Shown: positions 30,618 to 41,174 of the stretch, piece by piece
Numbering within the stretch: the first letter of the stretch is position 1
How the letters are laid out: every line of letters begins with the position of its first letter
Assembly (NCBI RefSeq): GCF_028551255.1
Contig: NZ_CP117029.1
Location: 1-64,000 of the forward strand
DNA: 64,000 bases
Origin: Vibrio tubiashii
Lineage (GTDB): Bacteria; Pseudomonadota; Gammaproteobacteria; Enterobacterales; Vibrionaceae
Direction: 5' to 3'
Position numbers and translations under genes: made by a program
The notes under the pieces: generated by a model
What the model saw: only the letters and a program-made list of their open reading frames with translations
Told to the model about the DNA's origin: nothing
Database searches by the model: none

Positions 30618-30783
30618 AGGCTGCCTTGATAACCTTAGCAGGAGCAGTTGCCATAACGGCGGTCTTCTCGACTAAAGTCATTGCTGGAGCTGATTTTTTT
30701 GCCACTGGAGCAGAAACGAATCCACTACGGCGGCGCATCGCACTACGATTTGTGTGCGAAAACCTGACTGTTGTTGGGCGCAT
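30616..30783 (-). CDS. Uncharacterised 55-residue basic protein
   Basis: Below the usual size cutoff. ATG 30783 follows TTAGGTAACTGA, a fair binding site 8 bases away, and the stop abuts a strong terminator. The product begins MRPTTVRFSHTNRSAMRRRS and ends in an Ala/Lys/Pro-rich tail (ATAPAKVIKAA). It has ten lysine/arginine residues against one acidic one, and no membrane segment or signal peptide. This suggests nucleic-acid or ribosome contact, but I recognise no family. The upstream region holds striking inverted repeats (30827-30956). Confidence 0.65.
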   Translation of the reverse strand: MRPTTVRFSHTNRSAMRRRSGFVSAPVAKKSAPAMTLVEKTAVMATAPAKVIKAA

Positions 30784-30826
30784 TCAGTTACCTAACTGTC
30801 AGGCATATCCATTGCCAATGTAATGG

Positions 30827-30956
30827 CCTAATTAATTATGAGTTTGCTTCATTGCTGAAGTTTGGCTCTTCTGGCTCACGCCAATCCGAACAATTAATTA
30901 GGAATATTGATATGCACGCATATCAATAAATAGATTAGCATTATCAGTCGGATTGG
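30827..30956. repeat. Interleaved inverted repeats upstream of the basic ORF
   Basis: Three perfect repeats overlap: CCTAATTAATT (30827-30837) with AATTAATTAGG (30892-30902); CCAATCCGA (30881-30889) with TCGGATTGG (30948-30956); and TATTGATATGC-AC-GCATATCAATA (30905-30928). The first two interleave in A-B-A'-B' order, a pseudoknot topology as RNA. They fill the divergent gap between the basic ORF and the Spo0M-like gene. Role unknown. Confidence 0.7.
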
Positions 30957-31075
30957 TCGATATCTAATCGATTGCGATTCGCTACAATTATGTGAAGATG
31001 TCTGTAGTAGTGAGACAGTAAACCAGATTAGTATGAAAGTAATTTAATGGTTTCGTACGTGCCAAGGAGGTGTTG

Positions 31076-31873
31076 ATGTCGTTATTTAAGAAAACCCTGG
31101 CCAGTTTTGGTATTGGATCTGCAAAAGTAGACTCTGTTTTGCAGCAAGAGGTTTTATACCCGGGACAAAAAGTAAATATTACGATTCATGTTTATGGTGG
31201 GTCGACAGCACAAGAGATCGATAATATCGATCTAAAGCTCTATTGCCGCTATATCAAAGAGGTGCCAGCCAATCCAGATAAGGATAAGCACAATGCCGGG
31301 CGTATGCGTCGAGTTCCGACAAGTTATGCCTTAGCTAAGTGGTCACTGCCTTACGCTTTTACTATTAATCCGGGTGAAACGCGTGACTTTGAAATCGAGC
31401 TCGATGTGCCGTGGAATACGCCCGTTACCATTGGCGACTCCAAGGTGTGGTTGGAAACAGGCTTAGATATAGCGATGGCAAAAGATCCAACCGACAAAGA
31501 CATTCTAACCGTCAGGCCTGATCCGCTACTTGATGGCATTTTTACCGCACTTGAAGAGCAAGGTTTGCGAATTCGTCAGGTAGAGTGTGAAGAAGTTGAT
31601 GGTTTTGCGATGCCATTTGTCCAAGAGTTTGAATTTGTTCCGACCACAGGGCCTTTTCATGGCCGATGGCGAGAGCTTGAAGTAGTAGCGTATCGAACTG
31701 ACGATAAGCTACAGATGTGGTTTGAGATTGATCGTCACCGTGAAGGCGCCAAGGGTATGCTTGCGAGCTTGTTAGGGATTGGCGACTTGAAGCGTCAAAT
31801 GGAAATTCCTCTCCATACATCTGCGCAAGAGGCGGGTGCACAAGTGATTGCCTACTTGGATGAGCATTCTTAG
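31076..31873 (+). CDS. Spo0M-like arrestin-fold protein
   Basis: 265 residues resembling the sporulation-control protein Spo0M, a family with arrestin-like beta-sandwiches also found in non-sporulating bacteria. N-terminal MSLFKKTLASFGIGSAKVD, then YPGQKVNITIHVYGGSTAQEID and the central WSLPYAFTINPGETRDFEIEL region are typical. No signal peptide or membrane span. ATG 31076 has a perfect AAGGAGG five bases away, better than GTG 31070 or TTG 31073. Function in Vibrio is unknown. Confidence 0.85.
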   Translation: MSLFKKTLASFGIGSAKVDSVLQQEVLYPGQKVNITIHVYGGSTAQEIDNIDLKLYCRYIKEVPANPDKDKHNAGRMRRVPTSYALAKWSLPYAFTINPGETRDFEIELDVPWNTPVTIGDSKVWLETGLDIAMAKDPTDKDILTVRPDPLLDGIFTALEEQGLRIRQVECEEVDGFAMPFVQEFEFVPTTGPFHGRWRELEVVAYRTDDKLQMWFEIDRHREGAKGMLASLLGIGDLKRQMEIPLHTSAQEAGAQVIAYLDEHS

Positions 31874-31892
31874 CCAAAACTTAAAAACTTTC

Positions 31893-31910
31893 AGCTTACA
31901 AGTGTAAGCT
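31893..31910. repeat. Palindrome between the Spo0M-like gene and trhA
   Basis: AGCTTACA-AG-TGTAAGCT, perfect 8-base arms, 19 bases after the stop. No T run follows, so it may be an operator for trhA or a weak mRNA-end hairpin. Confidence 0.45.
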
Positions 31911-31964
31911 TAATGTGCCATACTCTTGAGTAATTATTCCATATTTACTCAGAGTAGGGCACGC

Positions 31965-32618
31965 ATGTCTGCTAATCCTCCCGCTGAATACAGCACCAAA
32001 GAAGAGTTCGCTAATACGCTGACCCATGCTCTAGGTATGGTATTAAGTATTGTTGGCTTGGTTTTACTCTTACTCAAATCGACCGAAAACAATGCGGATA
32101 CGCTAACGATCACCAGTATGAGTATCTATGGCAGCAGCATGATAGTGCTGTTTCTTGCCTCTACGCTCTACCATGCGATTCCTTATAAGCGAGCCAAACG
32201 AGCATTAAAAACCTTTGACCACTGCGCTATCTACTTATTGATCGCAGGTAGCTACACGCCATTTCTACTCGTGAGCCTACGAACGCCGCTAGCGATAGGG
32301 TTAATGGTAGTGATCTGGAGCATCGCTCTGTTCGGCATCATTATGAAGCTTGCCTTTGTCTACCGTTTTAAGAAGCTTTCTTTAGTGACTTATCTGACCA
32401 TGGGTTGGTTATCGCTGATTGTGATTTACCAATTGGCGATGAACTTATCGGTTGGTGGGTTAACTCTGCTTGCCGCAGGGGGAGTGATTTACTCACTGGG
32501 AGTGATCTTCTACGTCGCAAAACGCATCCCTTACAATCATGCTATTTGGCACGGATTTGTTCTAGCAGGATGCGCTTGCCATTTCTTCGCTATTTATCTC
32601 TACGTTGATCCCGTTTAA
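31965..32618 (+). CDS. trhA: Hemolysin III / PAQR-family membrane protein TrhA
   Basis: 217-residue seven-helix membrane protein of the PAQR/HlyIII family, linked in E. coli to membrane energetics and fluidity. Conserved family residues are visible: [11 protein letters not shown] near the start, STLYHAIP (Ser-x3-His), [17 protein letters not shown] (Asp, His), and the C-terminal [16 protein letters not shown] histidines of the zinc site. ATG 31965 follows AGAGTAGGGC. Its stop overlaps the trkH stop in a shared TTAA. Confidence 0.88.
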   Translation: MSANPPAEYSTKEEFANTLTHALGMVLSIVGLVLLLLKSTENNADTLTITSMSIYGSSMIVLFLASTLYHAIPYKRAKRALKTFDHCAIYLLIAGSYTPFLLVSLRTPLAIGLMVVIWSIALFGIIMKLAFVYRFKKLSLVTYLTMGWLSLIVIYQLAMNLSVGGLTLLAAGGVIYSLGVIFYVAKRIPYNHAIWHGFVLAGCACHFFAIYLYVDPV

Positions 32619-34060
32619 CGTCGCCAGAAGGCTGGGAAAAACAGGACAAGCAAGGTCAAAATTTCTAGTCTTCCCATTAACATTCCTAAGCTTAGTAGCC
32701 ACTTAGCGGCGTCTGGCAGTGGGGCAAAGTTACCCGTCGGACCGATGACTGACCCCATACCCGGTCCAACATTGGCAACCGCAGTAATAGAGCCTGAGAT
32801 ACTGGTGATTGGGTCGAGCCCCATTGCGCTGAGTCCACCAGCAATCGCAATAATGGTGATAAAAAACGTCAAACCAAAGGCGACAACCGAACGGACGATA
32901 TCGTCGTTTACCGGGCGTTGGTTGTACCGTTGAACAAATACCCCAGAAGGATGGATCAGTTTCATCATCTGCTTGTTAAGCAATGTCAGGGCAATCTGAA
33001 AACGGAAGATTTTAATCCCGCCCGCAGTTGAACCTGAACAGGCTCCTGCCATCATCAAAAATGCAAACAAGGTGGTAGGAAGTGCGCCCCATGCGGTGAA
33101 ATCTTCCAAGCCAAAGCCTGTGGTGGTAACCACTGAGACAATGTTGAACATGGATACTCGAAGTGCATCTAAAACGGCATAACCATCTCTGATCACTAAC
33201 CAAGCCGCGATGATTAAGCTGCTAACCAAGAACAAGTAGCTAAATCCGCGTACTTGCGCATCTTTGACTAATTCATTGAGACGGCGCTTTCTAATTGCTG
33301 CAACAAACAGTAAAAACGGCAAACCACCCAAAAACATAAATAGTGTCGCTACCCAATGCGCACCATTAGAGAAATGGTTCATCGAGCCATCTGATGTGGA
33401 ATAGCCACCGGTAGATAAGGTGGTAAAGGCGTGGTTGATTGCTTCAAACAGATTCATCCCTGTGAGAAGGTAGCCAACAATGCATAACCCCGTCAGTGAT
33501 AAGTAAACCGCGACAATGTTCTTTGCCACCGTTTTGGCTCGTGGACTGCTTTTATCTGACCAGTCAGAGGATTCGGTGTGGAAGAGTTTCATACCACCGA
33601 CGTTAAGCATAGGCAGTACCGCAACCGCCATCACGATAAAGCCAATCCCACCTAACCATTGCAGTATCGAGCGCCACAATAAAATGCTCGGTGCCATGTT
33701 ATCTAAGCCACTGAGTACGGTTGAGCCCGTGGTTGTGATGCCCGACATGGTCTCAAAGTAAGCATCGGTAAAGCTGATGTGATTGATAAACACAAAAGGT
33801 AGCGCTGCGAACGCACTGGCTATCGTCCACACCAAACTGGTGATGAGGAACATATCGCGCACACTGAGCTTAAATTGTTTGGTGCGGCCAATCGTCAAAC
33901 AGGCAAAAGCGGCGGTATGAGTAATGATAACCGCCTGGCCAAACTCTAAAAATCCAGACGTACCAGTGATGAAGGCGACCAATGTTGGTACGTACATGAA
34001 CAGGGCTAGCTTAGATAACACTAGCCCGATAACAAACAGTACAGGACGGAAATTGACCAT
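32615..34060 (-). CDS. trkH: Trk potassium uptake channel TrkH
   Basis: Pore subunit of the low-affinity K+ uptake system Trk. The 481 residues (E. coli TrkH 483) show four pore-loop repeats: [37 protein letters not shown] and a degenerate fourth, [11 protein letters not shown], with the gating-loop region [12 protein letters not shown]. It is the second gene after trkA, nine bases away, giving a trkAH operon. Confidence 0.96.
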   Translation of the reverse strand: MVNFRPVLFVIGLVLSKLALFMYVPTLVAFITGTSGFLEFGQAVIITHTAAFACLTIGRTKQFKLSVRDMFLITSLVWTIASAFAALPFVFINHISFTDAYFETMSGITTTGSTVLSGLDNMAPSILLWRSILQWLGGIGFIVMAVAVLPMLNVGGMKLFHTESSDWSDKSSPRAKTVAKNIVAVYLSLTGLCIVGYLLTGMNLFEAINHAFTTLSTGGYSTSDGSMNHFSNGAHWVATLFMFLGGLPFLLFVAAIRKRRLNELVKDAQVRGFSYLFLVSSLIIAAWLVIRDGYAVLDALRVSMFNIVSVVTTTGFGLEDFTAWGALPTTLFAFLMMAGACSGSTAGGIKIFRFQIALTLLNKQMMKLIHPSGVFVQRYNQRPVNDDIVRSVVAFGLTFFITIIAIAGGLSAMGLDPITSISGSITAVANVGPGMGSVIGPTGNFAPLPDAAKWLLSLGMLMGRLEILTLLVLFFPAFWRR

Positions 34061-34069
34061 AACCCTTGC

Positions 34070-35446
34070 CTAAAGGAAGAACGGACTCGGTTGGAATAGG
34101 GCTTCTACGTCTGGGACGTATTTCTTGTCGACCAAGAACATCACCACATGGTCATCTTGTTCGATAACAGTACGGTCGTGGGCAATCAACACTTCCTCGC
34201 CACGGACAATCGCACCAATGGTGGTACCTGGTGGAAGCTTGATATCACCAATTGCGCGACCAACAACTTTCGATGTGGTTTCATCACCATGTGCAATGGC
34301 TTCGATCGCTTCTGCAGCCCCTCGGCGCAGTGAAGATACGTTAACAATATCGGCACGGCGAACGTGGGTCAGCAATGCAGAAATCGTCGCTTGTTGCGGT
34401 GAAATCGCGACATCGATAGCGCCACCCTGTACAAGATCGACATAAGCACCGCGCTGAATCAGTACCATCACTTTTTTGGCTCCCATGCGTTTCGCAAGCA
34501 TGGCAGACATAATGTTGGTTTCATCTTCGTTGGTGAGAGCAATAAACACATCGACCTGATCGATATTCTCTTCCGCAAGGAGTTCCTGATCTGCCGCATC
34601 ACCACAGAAAACGATGGTATTTTCTAGCTCTTCTGACAGCTTTTCCGCGCGTTGGTAGCTATGTTCAATCAGTTTAACGCTGTAGAGTTGTTCTAAGCGG
34701 CGAGCAAGGCTAGCACCGATGTTACCGCCACCAACTATCATAATACGGCGGTAAGGCTTCTCAAGACGTTGTAATTCACTCATTACCGAGCGGATGTGAT
34801 TACTTGCTGCAACGAAGAAGACTTCATCGTCAGCTTCAATGATGGTGGTGCCCTGTGGTCGAATTGGTCGGCCTTGGCGGAAAATCGCCGCAACGCGCGT
34901 GTCGATATGCGGCATGTGCTCACGTAGCGCAGACAGTGCATTACCAACCAGTGGGCCACCATAGTAGGCTTTTACGGCAACCAAGCTCACCTTCTGCTCA
35001 GCAAAACTCACAACTTGCAGTGCCCCTGGGTATTGAATCAAGCGTTCAATGTAGCTAGTGACTAGCTCTTCTGGTGCAATCAAGTGATCGACGGGTACAG
35101 CGCCCGACTGGAACAAAGCTTCCTTCTCAGATAGATATTGAGGGGAGCGAATTCGCGCAATTCGGTTAGGAGTGTTAAACAGTGTAAAAGCCACCTGACA
35201 GGCAGCCATATTGGTTTCATCCATATTGGTGACTGCAACCAACATGTCAGCATCTTGAGCACCGGCTTCACGCAACACGTCTGGGTGGCTAGCATAACCA
35301 TTCACGACACGGAGGTCGTACTTATCTTGCAGCTCGCGCAGACGATCTGAGTTGCGGTCTACAATGGTGATGTCGTTGTTCTCGCCAACTAGGTTTTCTG
35401 CCAGTGTGCCGCCAACCTGACCTGCACCAAGGATGATGATTTTCAT
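34070..35446 (-). CDS. trkA: Trk system NAD/ATP-binding regulator TrkA
   Basis: Cytosolic ring that gates TrkH in response to nucleotides. The 458 residues hold two RCK_N/RCK_C modules: Rossmann loops [13 protein letters not shown] (residue 7) and [14 protein letters not shown] (near 238), each followed by a TrkA-C domain. Length equals E. coli TrkA. It leads the trkAH pair and follows rsmB with a weak terminator between. Confidence 0.97.
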   Translation of the reverse strand: MKIIILGAGQVGGTLAENLVGENNDITIVDRNSDRLRELQDKYDLRVVNGYASHPDVLREAGAQDADMLVAVTNMDETNMAACQVAFTLFNTPNRIARIRSPQYLSEKEALFQSGAVPVDHLIAPEELVTSYIERLIQYPGALQVVSFAEQKVSLVAVKAYYGGPLVGNALSALREHMPHIDTRVAAIFRQGRPIRPQGTTIIEADDEVFFVAASNHIRSVMSELQRLEKPYRRIMIVGGGNIGASLARRLEQLYSVKLIEHSYQRAEKLSEELENTIVFCGDAADQELLAEENIDQVDVFIALTNEDETNIMSAMLAKRMGAKKVMVLIQRGAYVDLVQGGAIDVAISPQQATISALLTHVRRADIVNVSSLRRGAAEAIEAIAHGDETTSKVVGRAIGDIKLPPGTTIGAIVRGEEVLIAHDRTVIEQDDHVVMFLVDKKYVPDVEALFQPSPFFL

Positions 35447-35469
35447 ACACTAATCTCGTTTAACTACTG

Positions 35470-35498
35470 AAAAGGCGGCGACTATTGTCACCGCCTAA
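35470..35498 (-). terminator. Probable weak terminator after rsmB
   Basis: On the minus strand GGCGGTGAC-AATA-GTCGCCGCC followed by only TTTTC; it may let part of the transcript run into trkAH. Confidence 0.5.
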
Positions 35499-35503
35499 CT
35501 GTA

Positions 35504-36784
35504 TTACGCGTTTTTGATTAACACTGCGTAGTAGAAGCCGTCCATATCCTCGTCGCCAGGTAAGATTTGGCGTCCTGGATTGTTGATATCAGAACCCACT
35601 AAGGTTGCGTTATCAGTGCGCTCAAGGAAAGCTTTTACTTGTAGTACGTTTTCTTTTGGAGTAATTGAACAAGTGGCGTAAACCATAGTACCGCCCACTT
35701 TCAATTGGCTCCACATTGCATCCATAATTTCACTTTGTAGCTCAGCTAAGGCGTCAATGTCGTTTGCTCGACGTAACCACTTAATATCTGGGTGACGACG
35801 AATAACGCCCGTTGCTGAACAAGGTGCATCAAGTAGAATGCGGTCAAATTTTTCGCCTGTCCACCACTCTTGAGGGTAGCGAGCGTCACCACAAATAACA
35901 TCGGCACGCAGTTGAAGACGTTCTAGGTTGTCATAGACGCGATCAAGACGTTTGGCGTCACAATCAATCGCAACCACTTCGGTATCTTCCGTATGCTCAA
36001 GAATATGCGCGGTTTTACCGCCTGGCGCAGCACAACAATCAAGAATCAACTCACCATTCTGTGGCTGCAGATAGTTTACTGACAACTGAGCTGCAGCGTC
36101 TTGTACCGATACCCAACCACGATCGAAACCTGGAAGTAGCGTTACGTCACAAGGCGAGGCCAATTTTATGGCATCAGCAGCTTCTGGGTGAATGCTGCAT
36201 TCAATGTTTTCATCTTTCAGCAGTTCTAGATATTCATCACGAGTATGGTGCTGGCGATTTACACGCAGCCACATTGGCGCTTTGCTATTGTTCGCTTCGA
36301 CTAATTGCTCCCACTGCTCTGGGTAGCTCTCACGTAGCATGTTAAGCAGCCAATTTGGGTGACCATATTTGCCCGCGTTGTGGCTAACTGCTTTTTCATC
36401 TAATTCTTCTTGCTCGCGAAGGTAGCTGCGCAGCACAGCATTGATTAGGCCGCGTAGGCTTGGGCCTTTCAACGTCTTAGTTCCTTCAACCGTTTCTGCG
36501 ACGGCAGCATGTGCTGGAATACGCATGAAACTCAGTTGGTAAATTCCGACCAAAATAAGATGGTGGAAAACACGCTTTTTCCCTTTGAGTGGATTTTCCA
36601 TTAGCTCGTTAGCAATAGACTCCAAACGTGGCAAGTAACGCAGGGCTCCATAACAGATCTCTTGCAACAGTGCATGGTCTCTTGGTCTGATGGTCTTTTG
36701 CGCCGCAGGTAATGCGTGTGAAAGAGATTGGCCTTTGTCGACCACTTGGAATAGGACGTTGGCTGCAGCAGCGCGAACATTCAT
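35504..36784 (-). CDS. rsmB: 16S rRNA m5C967 methyltransferase RsmB (Sun)
   Basis: Methylates cytosine 967 of 16S rRNA. The 426 residues have an N-terminal NusB-like RNA-binding domain (about 1-135) and a Rossmann methyltransferase domain with [13 protein letters not shown], the catalytic [18 protein letters not shown] and the second cysteine motif YATCSI. It belongs to the conserved def-fmt-rsmB-trkA run. Confidence 0.97.
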   Translation of the reverse strand: MNVRAAAANVLFQVVDKGQSLSHALPAAQKTIRPRDHALLQEICYGALRYLPRLESIANELMENPLKGKKRVFHHLILVGIYQLSFMRIPAHAAVAETVEGTKTLKGPSLRGLINAVLRSYLREQEELDEKAVSHNAGKYGHPNWLLNMLRESYPEQWEQLVEANNSKAPMWLRVNRQHHTRDEYLELLKDENIECSIHPEAADAIKLASPCDVTLLPGFDRGWVSVQDAAAQLSVNYLQPQNGELILDCCAAPGGKTAHILEHTEDTEVVAIDCDAKRLDRVYDNLERLQLRADVICGDARYPQEWWTGEKFDRILLDAPCSATGVIRRHPDIKWLRRANDIDALAELQSEIMDAMWSQLKVGGTMVYATCSITPKENVLQVKAFLERTDNATLVGSDINNPGRQILPGDEDMDGFYYAVLIKNA

Positions 36785-36856
36785 GATGAATACCTTAAAT
36801 TAAGGGAGGGTGTCTCCACCCTCAAAATGTACGTTTCCCGATAAGGGAGAATATGT

Positions 36857-37804
36857 TTAAACCAGCTGAGTGCCGACTTCAAACCAGCTTGCACGAGAGT
36901 TCAAGATATCTTGAACAGACATCGCTTTCTTACCTGGAACTTGTAGTTGTTCTAAAACCAGTACGCCATTGCCAGTAGCAATGTAGATACCGCTTTTATC
37001 TGCTTGCAAGATAGTGCCAGCAGGTTGAGTTGTTGACTGCTCATCGACCCGGCTTTGCCATACTTTGATGCTGTTCTCAGCAGCGATAAAGTGGCTCATT
37101 GGCCAAGGATTGAAAGCACGAACGCAGCGCTCGATATGTGCAGCTTCGTCATTCCAGTCAATGCGGGCTTCTTCTTTGCTCAGTTTCTTAGCGTAGTTGG
37201 CCAGTGCATCGTCTTGCTTCTCTGGTACCGCTTTACCTAGCGCAATATCAGCTAAACATTCAACTAATGCTTGTGGGCCAAGTTCTGCCAGCTTTTCGTA
37301 CATAGAAGTACTAGTATCGTTAGCTTCAATAGGCAAAGTCGCTACTTTGAGCATATCACCGGTATCTAAGCCGATATCCATTTGCATAATGGTCACGCCT
37401 GTTTCCGCATCTCCCGCCCAAATAGAGCGTTGGATCGGCGCAGCACCACGCCAGCGTGGCAGGATTGAACCGTGAACGTTAATGCAGCCTAGTTTTGGCG
37501 TATCAAGCACCGCTTGCGGAAGTAGCATGCCGTAAGCCACCACCACCATGATGTCTGCGTTTAAATCTGCCAGCTCTTGTTTGGCTTCATCAGACTTAAA
37601 GTTTTCTGGCTGATATACGGGAATATTATGCTCAAGGGCTAATTGCTTTACAGGTGGCGCTGCCAGTTTTTTACCACGACCTGCAGGACGGTCAGGGTTA
37701 GTGTATACAGCAATGACATCGTGCTCCGAAGACAACAACGCCGCCAAGTGACGGGCGGCGAAATCCGGAGTACCAGCAAAAACAATTTTCAAAGGTTTGC
37801 TCAA
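36857..37804 (-). CDS. fmt: Methionyl-tRNA formyltransferase
   Basis: Formylates initiator Met-tRNA with 10-formyl-THF. The 315 residues equal E. coli Fmt. Motifs: [15 protein letters not shown], the catalytic Asn/His segment [20 protein letters not shown], and GLDTGDML with the catalytic Asp; a C-terminal OB-fold (about 210-315) binds tRNA. It follows def by 27 bases; its partner enzyme removes the formyl group. A GAGGGTG/CACCCTC hairpin without T run lies between fmt and rsmB. Confidence 0.97.
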   Translation of the reverse strand: MSKPLKIVFAGTPDFAARHLAALLSSEHDVIAVYTNPDRPAGRGKKLAAPPVKQLALEHNIPVYQPENFKSDEAKQELADLNADIMVVVAYGMLLPQAVLDTPKLGCINVHGSILPRWRGAAPIQRSIWAGDAETGVTIMQMDIGLDTGDMLKVATLPIEANDTSTSMYEKLAELGPQALVECLADIALGKAVPEKQDDALANYAKKLSKEEARIDWNDEAAHIERCVRAFNPWPMSHFIAAENSIKVWQSRVDEQSTTQPAGTILQADKSGIYIATGNGVLVLEQLQVPGKKAMSVQDILNSRASWFEVGTQLV

Positions 37805-37831
37805 GGTACCTTCCTTCTATTTAATTAGCGA

Positions 37832-38353
37832 TTAGGCTTTGCTTGCATTCTTCTCGTTGAAGCGCTTGATCTTAGCTAGCTTGTCTTGAATACGCTTGCG
37901 CTTTAAAGGCGAAAGATAGTCAACAAACAGTTTGCCTTCTAAGTGGTCAAGTTCATGCTGAACACAAATAGCTAATAGATCATCAGCTTCAAATGTGTAC
38001 TCTTCACCATCACGGTTAAGTGCTTTTACCGTCACTTCCGCTGCGCGTGGCACTAATGCACGTGCGCCAGGGACAGACAGACAGCCTTCTTCGATACCAT
38101 CTTCGCCGCGTTTTTCTAAGATTTCTGGGTTAATCAGAACCATAGGCTCGTCACGTGTTTCAGAAATATCGATAACAACGATACGTTGGTGGAAATCAAC
38201 CTGGGTTGCTGCCAGACCAATACCTTCTTCGTCGTACATGGTTTCAATCATGTCATCAACGAACTTTTGAATCTCAGGTGTCACTTCTTCTACCGGCTTA
38301 GCTACGGTGCGAAGACGATCATCTGGGAATGTTAATACTTGTAATACAGACAT
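37832..38353 (-). CDS. def: Peptide deformylase
   Basis: Fe2+ metallo-hydrolase removing N-formyl groups from nascent proteins. The 173 residues contain all three family motifs: [18 protein letters not shown] and the metal-binding [12 protein letters not shown] 38353 gives the usual start [15 protein letters not shown]. An in-frame longer version to 38428 overlaps the divergent promoter region and is rejected. Confidence 0.97.
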   Translation of the reverse strand: MSVLQVLTFPDDRLRTVAKPVEEVTPEIQKFVDDMIETMYDEEGIGLAATQVDFHQRIVVIDISETRDEPMVLINPEILEKRGEDGIEEGCLSVPGARALVPRAAEVTVKALNRDGEEYTFEADDLLAICVQHELDHLEGKLFVDYLSPLKRKRIQDKLAKIKRFNEKNASKA

Positions 38354-38529
38354 ATACACTCGAAATGTTGAACTGTGCCGAATCAGGATAAACCTCGTTG
38401 GCTCAATTCTAGACATTTTATACCCCAAATGACAGCATCAATGCGCTTTTTGAGCCGCTTCTCTTTGTTGTTAACACTCAGTTTAACAGGGAATGCCGTA
38501 AGGATAGGTCGCTGATAGGGAGTCGAAAC

Positions 38530-39555
38530 ATGTTACACATTTGGCGAGGTCTGTTTGTTGTCGTGTTGGTGACGATCGTTAATGGTGTTAGTGCTCAAGA
38601 AGGGGCTCTATCGATTAACAAACAAGCGCCGAAGACTTATACCGTCGTCAAAGGTGATACCTTGTGGGATATTTCTGCGCTGTATCTCGAAAGCCCGTGG
38701 CAGTGGCCGCGCTTATGGCAATTAAATTCGAACATAGTAAACCCGCACCTGATCTTTCCTGGAGATAAACTGACCCTCGTGTGGCGAGAAGGGCAACCAA
38801 AACTGATTTTAAAACCTGTGGTCAGTTTGACGCCCGCTATTCACCAACGAGCAAAACACCCGATCCCTGTCATCAAACCGCAGCATGTCCTGCCTTTCAT
38901 TGAGCACGATCTGTTGTTGGAGGGGGAAGCAATCCATGAAATGAGTCGAGTGATTGGCAATAGCACCGGGAGTCAACTGATGGATTCACAAAACGTCATC
39001 TATATCTCGGCTCACCAAGTCGCTCAAGAGTGGGGGATCTATCGTTTAATGCATGAGTTTAAACGAGCAGACAAAAGCGCCAAAGTGATAAGAAAAATAG
39101 CTCATGGACAACTTGTTGCCAGTGATGAGCGATACTCCTCGCTGCGTTTGACTAAACAAAGCCATGAAGTAGTGGTAGGCGATATCGCTATGCCAATATT
39201 GCCACCTTCAAACTCAACCACTTCGCTAAGCTTAACCCCTGTCTCTGCAGAAGTTGATAAGGTTGAGATTCTCGGAGCGGTAGAAGATACCTATTACGTT
39301 GGCAAAGACCAAGCGGTGGTGGTTAATCGTGGCGAGTTAGATGGTGTTAAGCAAGGCAGCGTGTTTGAACTGTTTAACTCGGGCGCTGGTGACGTTACTC
39401 ATCGTACAAACAACTCATCAATCCCTTTCCCTGATAGGCGTATTGGCCACATGATGGTTGTCCGTCCTTATCAGCATTTTAGTATCGCGATCATTACCGA
39501 CAGTTCAGAGGCGGTCAGTATCGAGACCAAGGTTCACTCCCCAAGGAGCCGGTAA
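38530..39555 (+). CDS. LysM-domain periplasmic protein
   Basis: 341 residues with a signal peptide (about 1-22, ending VSAQ) and one LysM peptidoglycan-binding domain at about 36-86 (TYTVVKGDTLWDISALYL ... FPGDKLTLVW). The remaining C-terminal 250 residues have no motif I know. This gene is regularly placed before dprA in vibrios and relatives, divergent from def. It probably acts at the cell wall; exact role unknown. Confidence 0.88.
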   Translation: MLHIWRGLFVVVLVTIVNGVSAQEGALSINKQAPKTYTVVKGDTLWDISALYLESPWQWPRLWQLNSNIVNPHLIFPGDKLTLVWREGQPKLILKPVVSLTPAIHQRAKHPIPVIKPQHVLPFIEHDLLLEGEAIHEMSRVIGNSTGSQLMDSQNVIYISAHQVAQEWGIYRLMHEFKRADKSAKVIRKIAHGQLVASDERYSSLRLTKQSHEVVVGDIAMPILPPSNSTTSLSLTPVSAEVDKVEILGAVEDTYYVGKDQAVVVNRGELDGVKQGSVFELFNSGAGDVTHRTNNSSIPFPDRRIGHMMVVRPYQHFSIAIITDSSEAVSIETKVHSPRSR

Positions 39556-39558
39556 TTT

Positions 39559-40677
39559 GTGACCAATGAAGAGCTCGCGGCATGGCTGTCGCTCAACTTT
39601 ACCCCTAGAGTCGGTCCGAAAACCTTTTCTCGTCTGCTCGCAATGGACTCACCAGTAAACATTGTTCAATCTGACCTTCCGGCGCTTTTAGCCCTTGGAT
39701 TAAACGCACAACAGGCTAACTATCTAAAAAACCGAGCGGCGAAAGAGGTTGAGCAGTGCTTTGAGTGGCAACAACAATCTGCTCAACACAACATTGTCAC
39801 TAAGCAAGAGAGCAGTTACCCGGCATTACTTGAACAGGCGGTAGGCTCTCCTCCGATTTTATTCGTTCAAGGAGAGGTGAGCGGTTTGTCTGAACCTCAA
39901 ATTGCGATGGTCGGTAGCCGCAATGCCAGTCCTGAAGGGCTTAATATCGCGCGAAGCTTTGCTCGGGCTTTGGTTGAGCAAGGTCTGACGGTGACAAGTG
40001 GTTTGGCCCTTGGCGTGGATGGCTACGCCCATGATGGAGCGTTGCAAGGAGGAGGACGTACACTCGCGGTTCTCGGCAGCGGCCTAGAAACTATTTACCC
40101 AACTAGACATCGTGAACTTGCTAGCAGAATCCTTGATAGTGGAGGGGCGCTGGTTTCGGAGTTTCATCCTAAAGCGAAGCCTAAAGCCGATCATTTTCCG
40201 CGCCGCAATCGAATTATCAGCGGCCTTTCTATTGGAGTGCTAGTGGTTGAAGCCGCAGAGAAAAGTGGTTCCTTGATTACGGCGCGCTATGCCATAGAGC
40301 AAGGGCGTGACGTGTTTGCTATTCCGGGTTCTATCCACGATTCAAATGCACGCGGTTGTAACCTGTTGATTAAGCAAGGTGCGTGTTTGGTGATGAGAGT
40401 TCAGGACATAGTTGATGAAATAGAGACGCTTTTACGCTGGTCTAATTCCAGTAAGCCACCGATTCAAAATGAACTTTTCGAGGAAATAGATAGTAAAGAA
40501 GAATTGCCATTTCCTCTGCTGTTAGCTAACGTAGGAAGTAAGGCTATACCAGTTGATATTCTTGCAAACAGGACCAATATACCTGTGCAGGACGTCATGA
40601 TGCAGCTCTTGGAGCTTGAGCTTTCAGGGCATGTTGTTGCAGTTTCCGGTGGCTATATTCGAAAGGGGAGGGGCTAG
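39559..40677 (+). CDS. dprA: DNA processing protein DprA (Smf)
   Basis: Loads RecA on incoming single-stranded DNA in natural transformation, and so pairs functionally with comM in this window. The 372 residues include an N-terminal SAM-like region, the Rossmann-like core ([54 protein letters not shown]) and a C-terminal winged helix (about 305-372). GTG start three bases after the LysM gene indicates coupling. Confidence 0.96.
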   Translation: MTNEELAAWLSLNFTPRVGPKTFSRLLAMDSPVNIVQSDLPALLALGLNAQQANYLKNRAAKEVEQCFEWQQQSAQHNIVTKQESSYPALLEQAVGSPPILFVQGEVSGLSEPQIAMVGSRNASPEGLNIARSFARALVEQGLTVTSGLALGVDGYAHDGALQGGGRTLAVLGSGLETIYPTRHRELASRILDSGGALVSEFHPKAKPKADHFPRRNRIISGLSIGVLVVEAAEKSGSLITARYAIEQGRDVFAIPGSIHDSNARGCNLLIKQGACLVMRVQDIVDEIETLLRWSNSSKPPIQNELFEEIDSKEELPFPLLLANVGSKAIPVDILANRTNIPVQDVMMQLLELELSGHVVAVSGGYIRKGRG

Positions 40678-40679
40678 CT

Positions 40680-41159
40680 ATGATGATGGATATCTTAATG
40701 TATCTATTCGAAACCTACATCCATAGCGATGCAGAGTTACAAGTCAATCAAGATGAGCTAGAAGAAGAGCTTCTTCGCGCAGGCTTTCATCAAAAAGACA
40801 TTTACAAAGCCCTTGTCTGGCTAGAAGAGCTAGCAGCACTGCAGCAAAGTGAAACCCACTCTGCGATCTCAGTGTGTAGCACTTCGAACTCGACTCGTAT
40901 TTATACAACTAAAGAGTGTGAGCGCTTAAGTCTAGAGTGCCGCGGCTTTTTGACCTTCTTAGAGCAAGTTAACGTCCTCACGACTGAAACTCGTGAGATG
41001 GTTATTGACCGCATTATGGGCCTAGAGACGGACGAGTTTGAGCTTGATGATCTGAAATGGATTGTGCTTATGGTGCTATTTAATGTACCAGGCAATGAGA
41101 ATGCATACACACTTATGGAAGAGCTGCTGTATACCAAAGAACAAGGTATCCTTCACTAA
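40680..41159 (+). CDS. smg: Smg family protein (DUF494)
   Basis: 159-residue protein of unknown biochemical role, almost always beside dprA. Contains [11 protein letters not shown] at the N-terminus and [14 protein letters not shown] and [17 protein letters not shown] further on. Three adjacent in-frame starts exist (40680, 40683, 40686); the sequence does not decide between them. It follows dprA by two bases. Confidence 0.93.
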   Translation: MMMDILMYLFETYIHSDAELQVNQDELEEELLRAGFHQKDIYKALVWLEELAALQQSETHSAISVCSTSNSTRIYTTKECERLSLECRGFLTFLEQVNVLTTETREMVIDRIMGLETDEFELDDLKWIVLMVLFNVPGNENAYTLMEELLYTKEQGILH

Positions 41160-41174
41160 CCTTTCTGAGTTGAT

